64,000 nucleotides of DNA from Elusimicrobiota bacterium. GTDB lineage: Bacteria > Elusimicrobiota > Elusimicrobia > FEN-1173. The notes beneath the pieces were generated by a model that did no database searches, was not told the DNA's origin, and saw only the letters and a list, made by a program, of their open reading frames with translations. Location of the stretch: positions 1 through 64,000 of the forward strand of contig JADKCG010000014.1 of the NCBI GenBank assembly GCA_016714745.1, read 5' to 3'. The translations under genes were made by a program, and so were the position numbers. Below are positions 27,128-35,657 of this stretch, piece by piece (within the stretch, counting starts at the first letter, position 1; the number at the start of each line of letters is the position of its first letter).

Positions 27128-28294
27128 TTAAGATAGGACCGGCGAAAGAGGGCCAAGATTTCTTAGAAAATTTTCGCAGGGGAGGCACGGAATCCCTTTG
27201 ACCAATAGTCGGTTTTTCCCGCGATAGAGAAGGGCGACCCTCGCCTCTGGGTAGTCTTCTCGGAAGGCCGCCAATCCTTTAAGATCATCGGAGCGCACGC
27301 GATCCGCATTTTTAACCTCCAGAGCGAAAATCCCTTGGCGACCATAGACCACAAAATCCACCTCCAAACCCCACCGTGTGCGCCAGAAAAACAATTGGTC
27401 CCCCTGGTCTCGATAGGCACACCAAGCCCTTAAATGCTGTGCGACCAGCCCCTCAAGACATTGGCCTTCCAATTCAGAAACGTGGTCCAAGGGACCTTGG
27501 GGCCGGAGAGAACGAAAGACCCCTGTGTCAAAGTAATAAAATTTCGGGTGCGCGATCACGTCACGTTTCGCGCGTTTATTAAAAACGGAGAGTTGAAAGG
27601 AGAGAAGCAAGTCCTCCAAAATTCGCAGATACCCTTCGATGGAACTTCTTTTAACCTGGGTGTCTTCCGCCACGCGGGTCGCGTTCAATAAACTTCCGTG
27701 AGAAAAGCTAATGACTTCCAGGAATCGCGCAAATCCGCCTAAGTTTCGTACCAAGCCTTCCCGTTGGACTTCCTCCCGTAGATACACTCCGGCATAGGCC
27801 GCCAGTTGTTTGTCAGGATCCGGCGCGGCGTGGATGAGCGGCAACATGCCGACGCTAAGAGCTTTTTCCAATGAAAAGCGGTTTCCCAATTCACCCGCCA
27901 TGAAGGGGTGCAGGGCATTAACCAAAGCACGCCCCCCCAAAAGGTTCGCTCCTTCTCGTTTAAGTTTTCGAGCACTCGAACCCGTGAGAATGAATCGCCA
28001 ACCACGTTTCTTCTCAATGAGGCGATGGATTTCATTGAGGATCGACGGAACTCGTTGGATTTCGTCAACGACAACTGTGCTGTGATCGGGAAGGCCTTCG
28101 ACAACTTCGGTGATGAATTCCGGCCGTGCGCTGTATTTTCGAAATGACTCCTCGGAAAGAAGATCAATCCATAGGGCCTTCTTGATCGCGCTCCGAACAA
28201 GGGTGGACTTCCCCGTTCCGCGGGGGCCCAGGAGAAAAAAACTTTGCTTTGGGAGCTTAAAAAATCTTTCTACCACACTAAATTCGCCTGTCAT
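27128..28294 (-). CDS. AAA+ ATPase with DUF4143 domain (copy 4)
   Basis: 388 residues. Walker A GPRGTGKST, Walker B TVVVDEIQRVP, sensor LTGSSARKL, and C-terminal GLEVDFVVYG...LEVK. It is the closest in sequence to copy 1 (both keep RALV/T-N/R-A-L/M-HP after the sensor). The start follows a consensus-like promoter by seven bases, so a leaderless mRNA is expected. It separates the IS4 element from the mannan locus and has no obvious functional link with either. Confidence 0.85.
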   Translation of the reverse strand: MTGEFSVVERFFKLPKQSFFLLGPRGTGKSTLVRSAIKKALWIDLLSEESFRKYSARPEFITEVVEGLPDHSTVVVDEIQRVPSILNEIHRLIEKKRGWRFILTGSSARKLKREGANLLGGRALVNALHPFMAGELGNRFSLEKALSVGMLPLIHAAPDPDKQLAAYAGVYLREEVQREGLVRNLGGFARFLEVISFSHGSLLNATRVAEDTQVKRSSIEGYLRILEDLLLSFQLSVFNKRAKRDVIAHPKFYYFDTGVFRSLRPQGPLDHVSELEGQCLEGLVAQHLRAWCAYRDQGDQLFFWRTRWGLEVDFVVYGRQGIFALEVKNADRVRSDDLKGLAAFREDYPEARVALLYRGKNRLLVKGIPCLPCENFLRNLGPLSPVLS

Positions 28295-28330
28295 ATTTCA
28301 TATTCTGAACGAAAAAATAATGCTTGTCAA
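28292..28330 (-). promoter_or_regulatory. Leaderless-type promoter, DUF4143 copy 4
   Basis: On the minus strand TTGACA (28330-28325), 17-bp spacer, CAGAAT (28307-28302), seven bases, then ATG 28294. Only a weak inverted repeat (TTCA...TGAA) is visible here, unlike the other copies. Confidence 0.6.
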
Positions 28331-28383
28331 GACGGTCGATGGACCCTGGTTTTCGGAGAAGAACGGGAGGAATGCGGGGGAAG

Positions 28384-29253
28384 TTACTCTTTGATGCCTT
28401 CGAGGACGATGCCTTTGATGATTTGTTTTTGGAAGAGGAGGAACATGATCATCATGGGGAGGATGGAAATCACGGCGCCGGCCATGAGGAGGCCGAAACT
28501 GCCGCCGAACTGGCCGTTGAGAACGGCAAGGATCAACGGCACTGTCCGCATTTTGGAATCATGGATGATGATCAACGGCCAGACGAAATTGTTCCATTGT
28601 TGCATGAACATGAAAATGGAGAGGGACGCCAGGGCGGGACGACAGAGGGGAAGGACGATCCGCCAATAAATATAAAATTCTGAGCATCCGTCAATCCGTG
28701 CGGAATCGAGGAGATCGTTGGGGATTTCGCGAATGAACTGCCGCATTAAAAAAATTCCAAACGCTCCCGCCATGGTAGGGATGATCAACCCCTGGTACGT
28801 GCTCAACCACCCCAACTTTTTGATAAGAACGAAAGCGGGCACGATGTTCACTTGCCAGGGAACCATCATGGACCCTAACAAGAGAAGAAAAATTTTATCC
28901 CGTCCCCAAAACTTATGCTTGGCGAACGCATACCCTGCCATGGAACAGAAAAATAAGTTGGAAATGGTGACGGCCCCGGCGACGATGACACTGTTCAAGA
29001 TGTATCGTTTCATGGGCACTAACCGAAAAAGGTCTCGAAACGAGTCAAAGGTCGGATGGTGAACAGCGAAACTGGGCGGGTAGCTCAAGATCTCTCCCCG
29101 CGGTTTAATGGAGGTCAGCACCATCCAGACGAAAGGCATAATCATGATTCCCACACCGATCAGGAGCCCGCTGTACAGAATAAAGGCCTTGCCCCATTTC
29201 TCGATTCGGATATGGGCGGTGCTGGGGAAGAACGTTGAAGAGGGGCGAGCCAT
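28384..29253 (-). CDS. ABC sugar transporter permease (MalG type)
   Basis: 289 residues with six membrane segments. The cytoplasmic EAA-type loop reads DLLDSARIDGCSEFYIYWRI, with the conserved Gly, for docking the ATPase. This is the usual second permease of a CUT1 sugar importer (MalEFGK type). It lies three bases after the first permease and at the end of the operon. No ATPase gene is present in the window; CUT1 systems often share a distant MsmX-like ATPase. The substrate is inferred to be mannosides from the neighbouring GH113 and GH130. Confidence 0.92.
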   Translation of the reverse strand: MARPSSTFFPSTAHIRIEKWGKAFILYSGLLIGVGIMIMPFVWMVLTSIKPRGEILSYPPSFAVHHPTFDSFRDLFRLVPMKRYILNSVIVAGAVTISNLFFCSMAGYAFAKHKFWGRDKIFLLLLGSMMVPWQVNIVPAFVLIKKLGWLSTYQGLIIPTMAGAFGIFLMRQFIREIPNDLLDSARIDGCSEFYIYWRIVLPLCRPALASLSIFMFMQQWNNFVWPLIIIHDSKMRTVPLILAVLNGQFGGSFGLLMAGAVISILPMMIMFLLFQKQIIKGIVLEGIKE

Positions 29254-29256
29254 GGG

Positions 29257-30182
29257 TTATTCCTTCAAACGGAGAAACTTGAGGTTGAACAGGGTGAGGG
29301 CAAAAATCAAGAAAAACAGCATGTAGGCGATGGCGGAAGCGTATCCCATCTCGAACCGTTCGAACCCTCTCTCGTAAAGGTAAGTGACGATCGTGAGCGC
29401 GGAATGCAACACCCCGCCGACGTATTCTGTCCCTTGGGTCAAAATGTAAACCTGGTCAAAGACTTGGAACGAACCAATGACCGACATAAGGACCACAAAC
29501 ACGATCGCGGGCCGAAGGAGCGGCAAAGTGATGTGCCAAAAGTTTTGGAAGCCGGAAGCGCCGTCAATCTCGGCGGCTTCGTAGATGGTCCGCGGGATTC
29601 CCTGAAGACCCGCGAGAAAAATGATGAAATTATAGCCGACCCCGCCCCAAATGCTCATGACCATAATGGCGGGCAGCGTGGTGCTCGGGTTCGTCAACCA
29701 ATCCACCGGGGGGATCCCCAGTTTCAGGAGAACGAAATTGATCAACCCATAGTTCCCCCAGCGTACAACCATTTCCACACAACGGAGATAGCCACTATGG
29801 CCGTGATGGTAGGAAGAAAATAGACGGTTCGAAAGAGGTACTTCATGAATCGAATTTTCACAGAATCCACCCAGACCGCCAATAAGAGGGAGATCATGAC
29901 GCACAACGGAACGGTTCCCACCACATAAAGGACGGTGTTTCGCACGGCGATCCAGAACAGACGATCTTCAAAAATGAGTCGATAGTAATTGTTGAGACCG
30001 ACCCATTTGGGCGGTTGAAGCACATTGTATTGGGTGAAGCTCAAAAAGAGAGAAGCGATAATGGGCAAAAACACAAAGATCGAAATCAGAAAAACCGCCG
30101 GCAGGATAAAAAGGTAGCCGGGCATCATCTTCCGGAGTTCGGTGAAAAACAACGAGCGCCCCGCAGGGTCCCGTTCTTTCAT
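29257..30182 (-). CDS. ABC sugar transporter permease (MalF type), apparent frameshift
   Basis: About 308 residues. The first part (to VVWKWLYAGG, start ATG 30182) and the second (from NYGLINFVLLKLG) lie in different frames. Adding one G to the GGGGG run near 29,757 joins them as YAGGNYGLINF, which is what MalF-type proteins show there. The EAA loop is YEAAEIDGASGFQNFWHITL. The total length also fits one missing base. Treat it as probably intact until resequenced. An in-frame TTG at 30209 is a less likely start. It forms the channel with the MalG-type protein. Confidence 0.8.
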
Positions 30183-30227
30183 TTTGTTCCACACCGCAAT
30201 AAGGGGCAAGCTAAATACTCCCCAAAC

Positions 30228-30253
30228 CCCCTCTCCCTCCAGAGGGAGAGGGG
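30228..30253. repeat. CCCCTCTCCCTC hairpin between GH130 and permease genes
   Basis: Perfect 12-bp arms (30228-30239 and 30242-30253) with a two-base loop. It lies in the operon between the GH130 gene and the permeases, where it could lower expression of the permease genes or protect the upstream mRNA. It is of the same type as the hairpin at 1234-1257. Confidence 0.55.
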
Positions 30254-30290
30254 AACCACATAGAACCTTTTAAAAAACACACCTTTTGCA

Positions 30291-31217
30291 TTAATTCGGG
30301 AAACTGTGGGTTTTAATGAACTTTAGAATGTCGCTGACCTTGGCTTCGGCCATCGAGATGCACGTATCCGCGCAACCGTAATAGAGACGGAGTTTGTCCC
30401 CCTCCACAACGGCGGAGCTCGGGAACACCACGTTGGGCACGTCGCCCACACGCTCGTAGGTCTCCGTCGGTGCCAGAAGGTAATCCTGGGTGCGATAAAT
30501 AACCTTCCATGGTTTTTCGAGGTCCAGAAGAGCGCCACCGGCGTAGTAAAGATACCCGTTGCAACTTGTCCAGACGCCGTGGTAAATCAACAACCAGCCT
30601 TCCTTGGTCTCGATGGGAACCGGGCCCGGCCCCACTTTTGTGGATTGCCACCCACCGCGAGGGCCGAAGACAAACCGGTGACGGCCCCAATGGATGAGGT
30701 CGGGGCTGGACGCATAAAACACGTCGCCGAAAGGCGTATGGCCTCGGTCGCTGGGGCGATGTAACATGGCGAAGTGGCCGTTGATTTTTCGCGGAAAAAT
30801 GACGCAGTTGCGGTTAGCGGTCGCGGTGGGATTTTCCATTTGGTGATAGGTTTTGAAATCTTTCGTCTTCGCCAAACCGATGCAAGGGCCCTGGGCGCCC
30901 GCGTTGCACCAGGTGACATAGTAGGTATCGTCTAGCTGGGTCACCCGAGGATCGTAGCTGTGGGTTGTCATCACCACTTCCGGATCATCGCTGATCATTT
31001 TGATCGGTTCCGGATTGATGGTCCAATTAATCCCATCCTTGCTGAATCCCGAATGAAGGACATAATGCATATTAACTTCGTCCACGCGGAAAACCCCGGC
31101 GTAGCCATCGCCAAACTTCACGATGGCACTGTTGTGGATGCTGTTGGCCCGGGGGACCGCCTGGGCGGTGATGATGGGATTATTTTTGTATCGCGTAAAC
31201 ACGGTTTCGTTTGCCAT
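30291..31217 (-). CDS. GH130 beta-mannoside phosphorylase
   Basis: 308 residues from ATG 31217, three bases after the stop of the binding-protein gene, with AAAGGA upstream. A five-bladed beta-propeller of family GH130: FTRYKNNPIITAQ, the catalytic Asp in HSYDPRVTQLDD, VIFPRKINGHFAMLHRPSDR, and YYAGGALLDLEKPWKV. These enzymes split beta-mannosides with phosphate and release alpha-mannose-1-phosphate in the cytoplasm. The gene is cotranscribed with an ABC importer. The acceptor sugar (mannose, glucose or GlcNAc) cannot be told from sequence alone. Confidence 0.88.
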   Translation of the reverse strand: MANETVFTRYKNNPIITAQAVPRANSIHNSAIVKFGDGYAGVFRVDEVNMHYVLHSGFSKDGINWTINPEPIKMISDDPEVVMTTHSYDPRVTQLDDTYYVTWCNAGAQGPCIGLAKTKDFKTYHQMENPTATANRNCVIFPRKINGHFAMLHRPSDRGHTPFGDVFYASSPDLIHWGRHRFVFGPRGGWQSTKVGPGPVPIETKEGWLLIYHGVWTSCNGYLYYAGGALLDLEKPWKVIYRTQDYLLAPTETYERVGDVPNVVFPSSAVVEGDKLRLYYGCADTCISMAEAKVSDILKFIKTHSFPN

Positions 31218-31219
31218 GG

Positions 31220-32458
31220 TTATTTTTCTATCCTTTCGTTCATCGCTTTGGCGGCTCCCGCCAGAAGCGTTTTGGGGTCTCCGCCCTTGACGACGGCCTT
31301 TTGAATGGCTTCGACGACAAAGCGGGTGCTGTCGTTCCAACCTAAGACAGAGGGAGGGGCCTTCGCGTCACGCGCCTGAGCGACAAGAACGTCCTTGATC
31401 TCCGACGACATAGGGAGTGCGTCCCACGCCTTCATGTTGGGCGGCATGTAAATATTGTGGCTCTTGGCCACTTCTTTGTAAATCTCTTGCTGAACATCTT
31501 CCTGCGAAAGGAACTTAATGAACGACCAGGCTTCGTCCTGTCGGGTGGAGCGAGCAAAAATGCCCATGGCCCTTCCTCCAATGAACCCCGTGCGTTTCCC
31601 AGACGGTCCCGCGAGAAGGGGGGCAATGGCCCATTTACCTTCCAGCTCAGGAGCGTCCACCGGAAGGCTGTTGATCAACCAGTTTCCAGAAATTCCCACC
31701 GGAAAATCCGCGGACCGCATACCCTGCGCCACACCCTGGCCGGCCTTAGGAACCCCGTATTTACGATAAAGATCGGCGTAGAAAGTCAGCGCTGTCACAG
31801 CTTCCGGCTGGTCGATGGTTGACCGAGTTTTATCCACATTATAGTAATCCCCGCCCGCTTGCCAAAGAAAAGGCGCGAACCCAATCCAATCCATGGACCC
31901 CCAATCCATAAGAAGATTTTGCTTTTTGAGTGCCAACTTCTCCAACAAGGACACCATTTCTTGCCATGTACCAGGCGGGGTGGGGACCAAATCTTTCCGA
32001 TAGTACATCAACATGAGGCTCATGTCATAGGGAACCCCATAGACGGCCCCGCGGTATTCTGTCGCCTCCCAAATGGAAGGAAATGTCGCCGCTTTTAAAA
32101 CTTCCAGATCTGCGCCGTATGCTTTTCGAAGATCCGTCATTTGGCCCTTGGAACCGAACTCTGTGCCCCACGTCAGACCCATCGTTCCCACGTCCGGGGT
32201 CACATCGCCCGCCATGGCTGTTAGGTATTTACTGTGCGCTTCCGCCCAAGCCATGGATTCGCAACGAACCTCAACCCCGGACGTTGGCGTAAATTTTTCT
32301 TCCGCCAATTTCTGAATAATTTGCGCCTCTTCCTCAGACCCCACATGCCAGACCAAAAGCTTATTTTTCTCTGGTGCGGCAGTCGAAGAACAGCCCACCA
32401 CAAACCCGGCCAAAAGTGCCAACACAGCCCCACGCACACTTTGCTTTATTTGTCCCAT
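31220..32458 (-). CDS. Sugar-binding lipoprotein of an ABC importer
   Basis: 412 residues. Lipobox with Cys-23 (FVVGCSS), then a family 1 extracellular solute-binding protein: LLVWHVGSEEEAQ, VRCESMAWAEAHSKYLTAMA, YRGAVYGVPYDMSLMLMYYR and GIFARSTRQDEAWSFIKFLS. GGTGGAG precedes the ATG. As the first gene of the importer/GH130 unit, 209 bp after the barrel gene, it would capture mannooligosaccharides at the outer face of the inner membrane. Confidence 0.92.
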   Translation of the reverse strand: MGQIKQSVRGAVLALLAGFVVGCSSTAAPEKNKLLVWHVGSEEEAQIIQKLAEEKFTPTSGVEVRCESMAWAEAHSKYLTAMAGDVTPDVGTMGLTWGTEFGSKGQMTDLRKAYGADLEVLKAATFPSIWEATEYRGAVYGVPYDMSLMLMYYRKDLVPTPPGTWQEMVSLLEKLALKKQNLLMDWGSMDWIGFAPFLWQAGGDYYNVDKTRSTIDQPEAVTALTFYADLYRKYGVPKAGQGVAQGMRSADFPVGISGNWLINSLPVDAPELEGKWAIAPLLAGPSGKRTGFIGGRAMGIFARSTRQDEAWSFIKFLSQEDVQQEIYKEVAKSHNIYMPPNMKAWDALPMSSEIKDVLVAQARDAKAPPSVLGWNDSTRFVVEAIQKAVVKGGDPKTLLAGAAKAMNERIEK

Positions 32459-32667
32459 TTGATCTCCACCTTTAGTTGTTCTATCAAGATCTCGCTCCTA
32501 AAAATCCTGAAGCGGGTTCATTTATGAGGCCATCCGAACCGATGCAGGAATCGTCGCCCATCGGCAAAATCGCCCAATAAACCGTGAAACTACTAATTCC
32601 GAGGACTTTAAGAACAGGAACTCTTTAGGATCTAGAAAACGCGTCGTTGCCCGATTTAACGGTCGGG

Positions 32668-33513
32668 TTAAAATCCCATAGAGACAGACGTGGTCCATTC
32701 CGAACCCGATCCCACGTTCCGCCCCTTGTAAATGTTTCCGTAGCCGAGGCTCAGATTGAAGCTCTTTTTGGTCCCCTGGCGAGTAATGAGGCTACTGCCG
32801 TCGGAGGCCACGTTCAAAGAAAAATTCCATTTCGAGAATTCTTGGCCGTCCGGCTGGGACGGAAAATCCCAGGCGTTGGTCAGCAAAACTTTTGCGAAAA
32901 ACCACGAGGCGGGGAAAAATCCGCCCTCCAACGAAGAAAGCAAACTTCGTTTATTCTTGGCCAGTTCCGCATTCCCATAGAAGCGAGACCAACCAACCCC
33001 GTCCGCCGCTTCGGGCATCGGGACAAATGTCTTGCCCACCGAAAGCCGCGCCTCGGGATTCCATTCCCCCGAGCCCAGTTCAGGATCCTGCTGGGTGGAA
33101 TAGCCCAGGGGAAATGAGGTCCCAACAATTCCGCTGAAAACAACGGGATTTTCGGTGAACCGCCACTTAAATGCCAAGCTCCCATCCTGAAAACCGGAGT
33201 TCGTCAACTTTGAATAATCGTCCGTATAAACGACTCTCTTGTGTATGACGGACGAAATGAGATTCAAACGGGGGATAAGACCGTATTCCACATAGGCCTT
33301 CGTGGCCACCTCATCGTAGCCCCCCTGGAACGGCTTCGGTTGCTCGTTGCCCGACGCGTTGAACTCCGAATCGTCCCAGTAAAAGCTCGACCCCAGCTCC
33401 CCATACCAATGGCCCGGGTCCAACGTCCAGGCCCCCGCGTTAACCGAGGGGGACAAACGGCTTAAAAACAAAACGCCGCCCATTCCCAATAAAAACCATT
33501 TTGTTTTCGTCAT
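32668..33513 (-). CDS. Secreted beta-barrel protein, probably outer membrane
   Basis: 281 residues with a signal peptide (1-26). The rest alternates polar and hydrophobic residues with many aromatic girdle residues and ends SVSMGF, a terminal Phe typical of outer-membrane barrels. Its start follows the upstream stop directly (TAA then ATG). It could be a passive channel for mannan fragments. I cannot name the family. Confidence 0.6.
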   Translation of the reverse strand: MTKTKWFLLGMGGVLFLSRLSPSVNAGAWTLDPGHWYGELGSSFYWDDSEFNASGNEQPKPFQGGYDEVATKAYVEYGLIPRLNLISSVIHKRVVYTDDYSKLTNSGFQDGSLAFKWRFTENPVVFSGIVGTSFPLGYSTQQDPELGSGEWNPEARLSVGKTFVPMPEAADGVGWSRFYGNAELAKNKRSLLSSLEGGFFPASWFFAKVLLTNAWDFPSQPDGQEFSKWNFSLNVASDGSSLITRQGTKKSFNLSLGYGNIYKGRNVGSGSEWTTSVSMGF

Positions 33514-34461
33514 TTAGAACTCCACGCTGTCCACATAAAGAGGCCCCTGATACACCGCGACCGAAGAGTCCCCGACACCCACCTTGATCCCAATCAATGC
33601 AATCTTCGTCGAATCAAATCCCGGTGTTGAGAAGGCGTTGCCTCCCCCCAAAGGGGTGTAGGTCACCTGAAACCAAGCTTCTTGGCTGATCACGGTGAAC
33701 GGCCCATATTCGCTTCGCCCGGACGTATCGATCGCGAACAGTTGAACCCCGTTGGGTTGGCTAACATTCCCGACGGCGCCTGTCGACGCATACACCCACG
33801 CCGAAAGGGGACGCAGATCAATGTCGATAAATCCCATCGGAACACCAACGGGCGATTGATTTTTAAACTCGACGAAAGCCTCCCCTTTTGAATAATTCGG
33901 GTGCCCCCCGCGCAAGTCCAAGGTCAAATCAAGGAACCCGGACCTTCCTTGAAAAGTGCCGGCGGTTTGAGAAACGGCGGCGACAGCGCGACTGTCCATA
34001 TACTCTTGGCGCACCCACCCTTGCGCGCTGGAGGCAAATCCATACTGGCCATGGATGGGGGCCGTCACCCCGATCTCCGGTGTTTGAAACGCACGGTCAA
34101 AACTGTATAAAGTCTCGCCGGCAGAAGAATGATTTTTCACTCTGAAATGATACAGCGTGGAGGGAGAAAGGCCCGTCAGCGTGATGGAATGGTCCAACCG
34201 GGCACTGCCTCCGGTCCCAGCCACAGAACCGTAAAGGCTGTCAAGACCGTAGTGAACCTCACTGGTCATAGACTCGCTCGTGGTCCAATAAACCAGCGCC
34301 GTCGTCCCGGTCACCTGGCCCGCTAACGGGTCCGTGGTCGAAGGCGCCGCCCCCATAAAACGATTGTTCGACTTACAAGCCGATCCAGCGCCCGCCAAAA
34401 GAAAAGCCATTCCCCATACTCGTAAGGAAAGACAACCTGAAAACAATTTTAGTGTCGTCAT
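33514..34461 (-). CDS. Lipoprotein with fibronectin III domain and beta-sandwich C-terminal domain
   Basis: 315 residues. A lipobox places Cys-29 after AGAGSA. Residues about 45-130 form an FN3-like domain (TALVYWTTSESMTSEVHYG, LTGLSPSTLYHFRV). The C-terminal part (about 140-315) looks like a carbohydrate-binding beta-sandwich and ends with YVDSVEF, similar to the end of the 226-residue protein two genes upstream (YIDNVRLE). The start overlaps the stop of the DUF5683-like gene. Probably a surface glycan-binding protein of the mannan system. Confidence 0.6.
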   Translation of the reverse strand: MTTLKLFSGCLSLRVWGMAFLLAGAGSACKSNNRFMGAAPSTTDPLAGQVTGTTALVYWTTSESMTSEVHYGLDSLYGSVAGTGGSARLDHSITLTGLSPSTLYHFRVKNHSSAGETLYSFDRAFQTPEIGVTAPIHGQYGFASSAQGWVRQEYMDSRAVAAVSQTAGTFQGRSGFLDLTLDLRGGHPNYSKGEAFVEFKNQSPVGVPMGFIDIDLRPLSAWVYASTGAVGNVSQPNGVQLFAIDTSGRSEYGPFTVISQEAWFQVTYTPLGGGNAFSTPGFDSTKIALIGIKVGVGDSSVAVYQGPLYVDSVEF

Positions 34462-34895
34462 TGAAATTCCATCCGGTAAGTCAACCGCGCCATTCGACCG
34501 TCACCCAGGGAAAGGGTCAACCGCGGGGCCGGAGAGCTGGTGTAGGCATCCGCCACGTTGTAGACCCAGATGATCCCGGCCGCGATCATGAGATAATTGG
34601 CCGTGTCCACACGACGCGTATAGCTGGAATAGGAGGCGGTCCCGGCTTGGTAATCGTCATAGGTCCGGCGTGCCGATTGGTAGCTGGCGTAGGCCCCGAT
34701 CAAAGCCACGCCTTCAGCGACAGCAATAGACGTTCCCCGGGCGGGGTACCCTTTATACCACTGCCCCCACCCGGGGACGAAGAAAGACCGCTGGGCGGCT
34801 TCCCGGTCCCATGTGGCGAGATCCTCCATGTCCCCCGCAAAAACAGAGGGCACAGAGAACAACGCCACAACAACCGCCATCGCAATGCGTTTCAT
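34458..34895 (-). CDS. DUF5683-like small membrane protein
   Basis: 145 residues with a signal peptide (1-20). SFFVPGWGQWYKGYPARG is the characteristic opening of DUF5683-like proteins; membrane segments follow at about 58-76 and 98-118. GGAG lies upstream of the ATG. Its role is unknown; it is cotranscribed with the mannan genes. Confidence 0.65.
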   Translation of the reverse strand: MKRIAMAVVVALFSVPSVFAGDMEDLATWDREAAQRSFFVPGWGQWYKGYPARGTSIAVAEGVALIGAYASYQSARRTYDDYQAGTASYSSYTRRVDTANYLMIAAGIIWVYNVADAYTSSPAPRLTLSLGDGRMARLTYRMEFQ

Positions 34896-34931
34896 CCCAA
34901 AATCTCCAATGAAAGGGCTGATGAAGGTTTC

Positions 34932-35612
34932 TTATTTCGCCGGTGTATTTTCCAATCGGACGTTGTCGATGTATACGGGACCTTCGTAGGATCCTGAGTT
35001 ACAGGAAACACGAACCCCAAGTTTTCTGACATCGCTCACCAAATCGGGCGTGAGTCGGGCTTTCCAGGACGTGCTGTCCGGAAGCACGTTGGCCTGCAGG
35101 GTCGTCCAGGTGCCAGGGGTCAGCTCGATGGGCTGGCGCATTTCTGTCCAGGCCCAGGCATCGCCCACGGTCAAAATAATTTCGGCCTTCATTTTTTTGG
35201 GGGCCTCGGCGGGGATATAAACGTCCACCTTTAACGTCGGGAACGGACTGAAATCCATGTAACTGCCGGACTCCTGTTCGATTTCCACATAGGACCCGCT
35301 CCACATCTTAGGAGGGAATTTAGACCCCAACTTTAAAGATTTTTTGCCTGAGGACGCCTGGTCTGGGGCAACGACCGCCTGAACAGCGGCATTATCGGAT
35401 TTTTCGAAGGCCCAATCGGGAATGCGCCAACCGTCGAGATCCGTCTCGAAATCAAAAAGGACTTTGGCATCTTGTTTTTTGGGCGCTTTCGCGGCTTTAG
35501 TCGGTTTGGCTTTTGCTTCGGAAGCGGCCGGGGCTTTCTCGGCGGAGAACAACGAGGACCCCACCAAGAACACAGGCAACACAAACATCACGGCACGACG
35601 AATATGCATCAT
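34932..35612 (-). CDS. Secreted carbohydrate-binding-like protein
   Basis: 226 residues from ATG 35612, chosen for the strong AAGGAGG site. Signal peptide, a Lys/Ala/Pro-rich linker (about 26-48), then a jelly-roll-like domain: VLFDFETDLDGWRIPDW, SSGKKSLKLGSKF, and the end GPVYIDNVRLE. This is the pattern of CBM and CIA30-like sugar-binding domains often attached to mannanases. Here it is a separate protein right after the GH113 gene. Confidence 0.65.
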   Translation of the reverse strand: MMHIRRAVMFVLPVFLVGSSLFSAEKAPAASEAKAKPTKAAKAPKKQDAKVLFDFETDLDGWRIPDWAFEKSDNAAVQAVVAPDQASSGKKSLKLGSKFPPKMWSGSYVEIEQESGSYMDFSPFPTLKVDVYIPAEAPKKMKAEIILTVGDAWAWTEMRQPIELTPGTWTTLQANVLPDSTSWKARLTPDLVSDVRKLGVRVSCNSGSYEGPVYIDNVRLENTPAK

Positions 35613-35657
35613 GGAAACCTCCTTAGTTGTCGGCGCCACAGGGACGCCCAAAATCTT

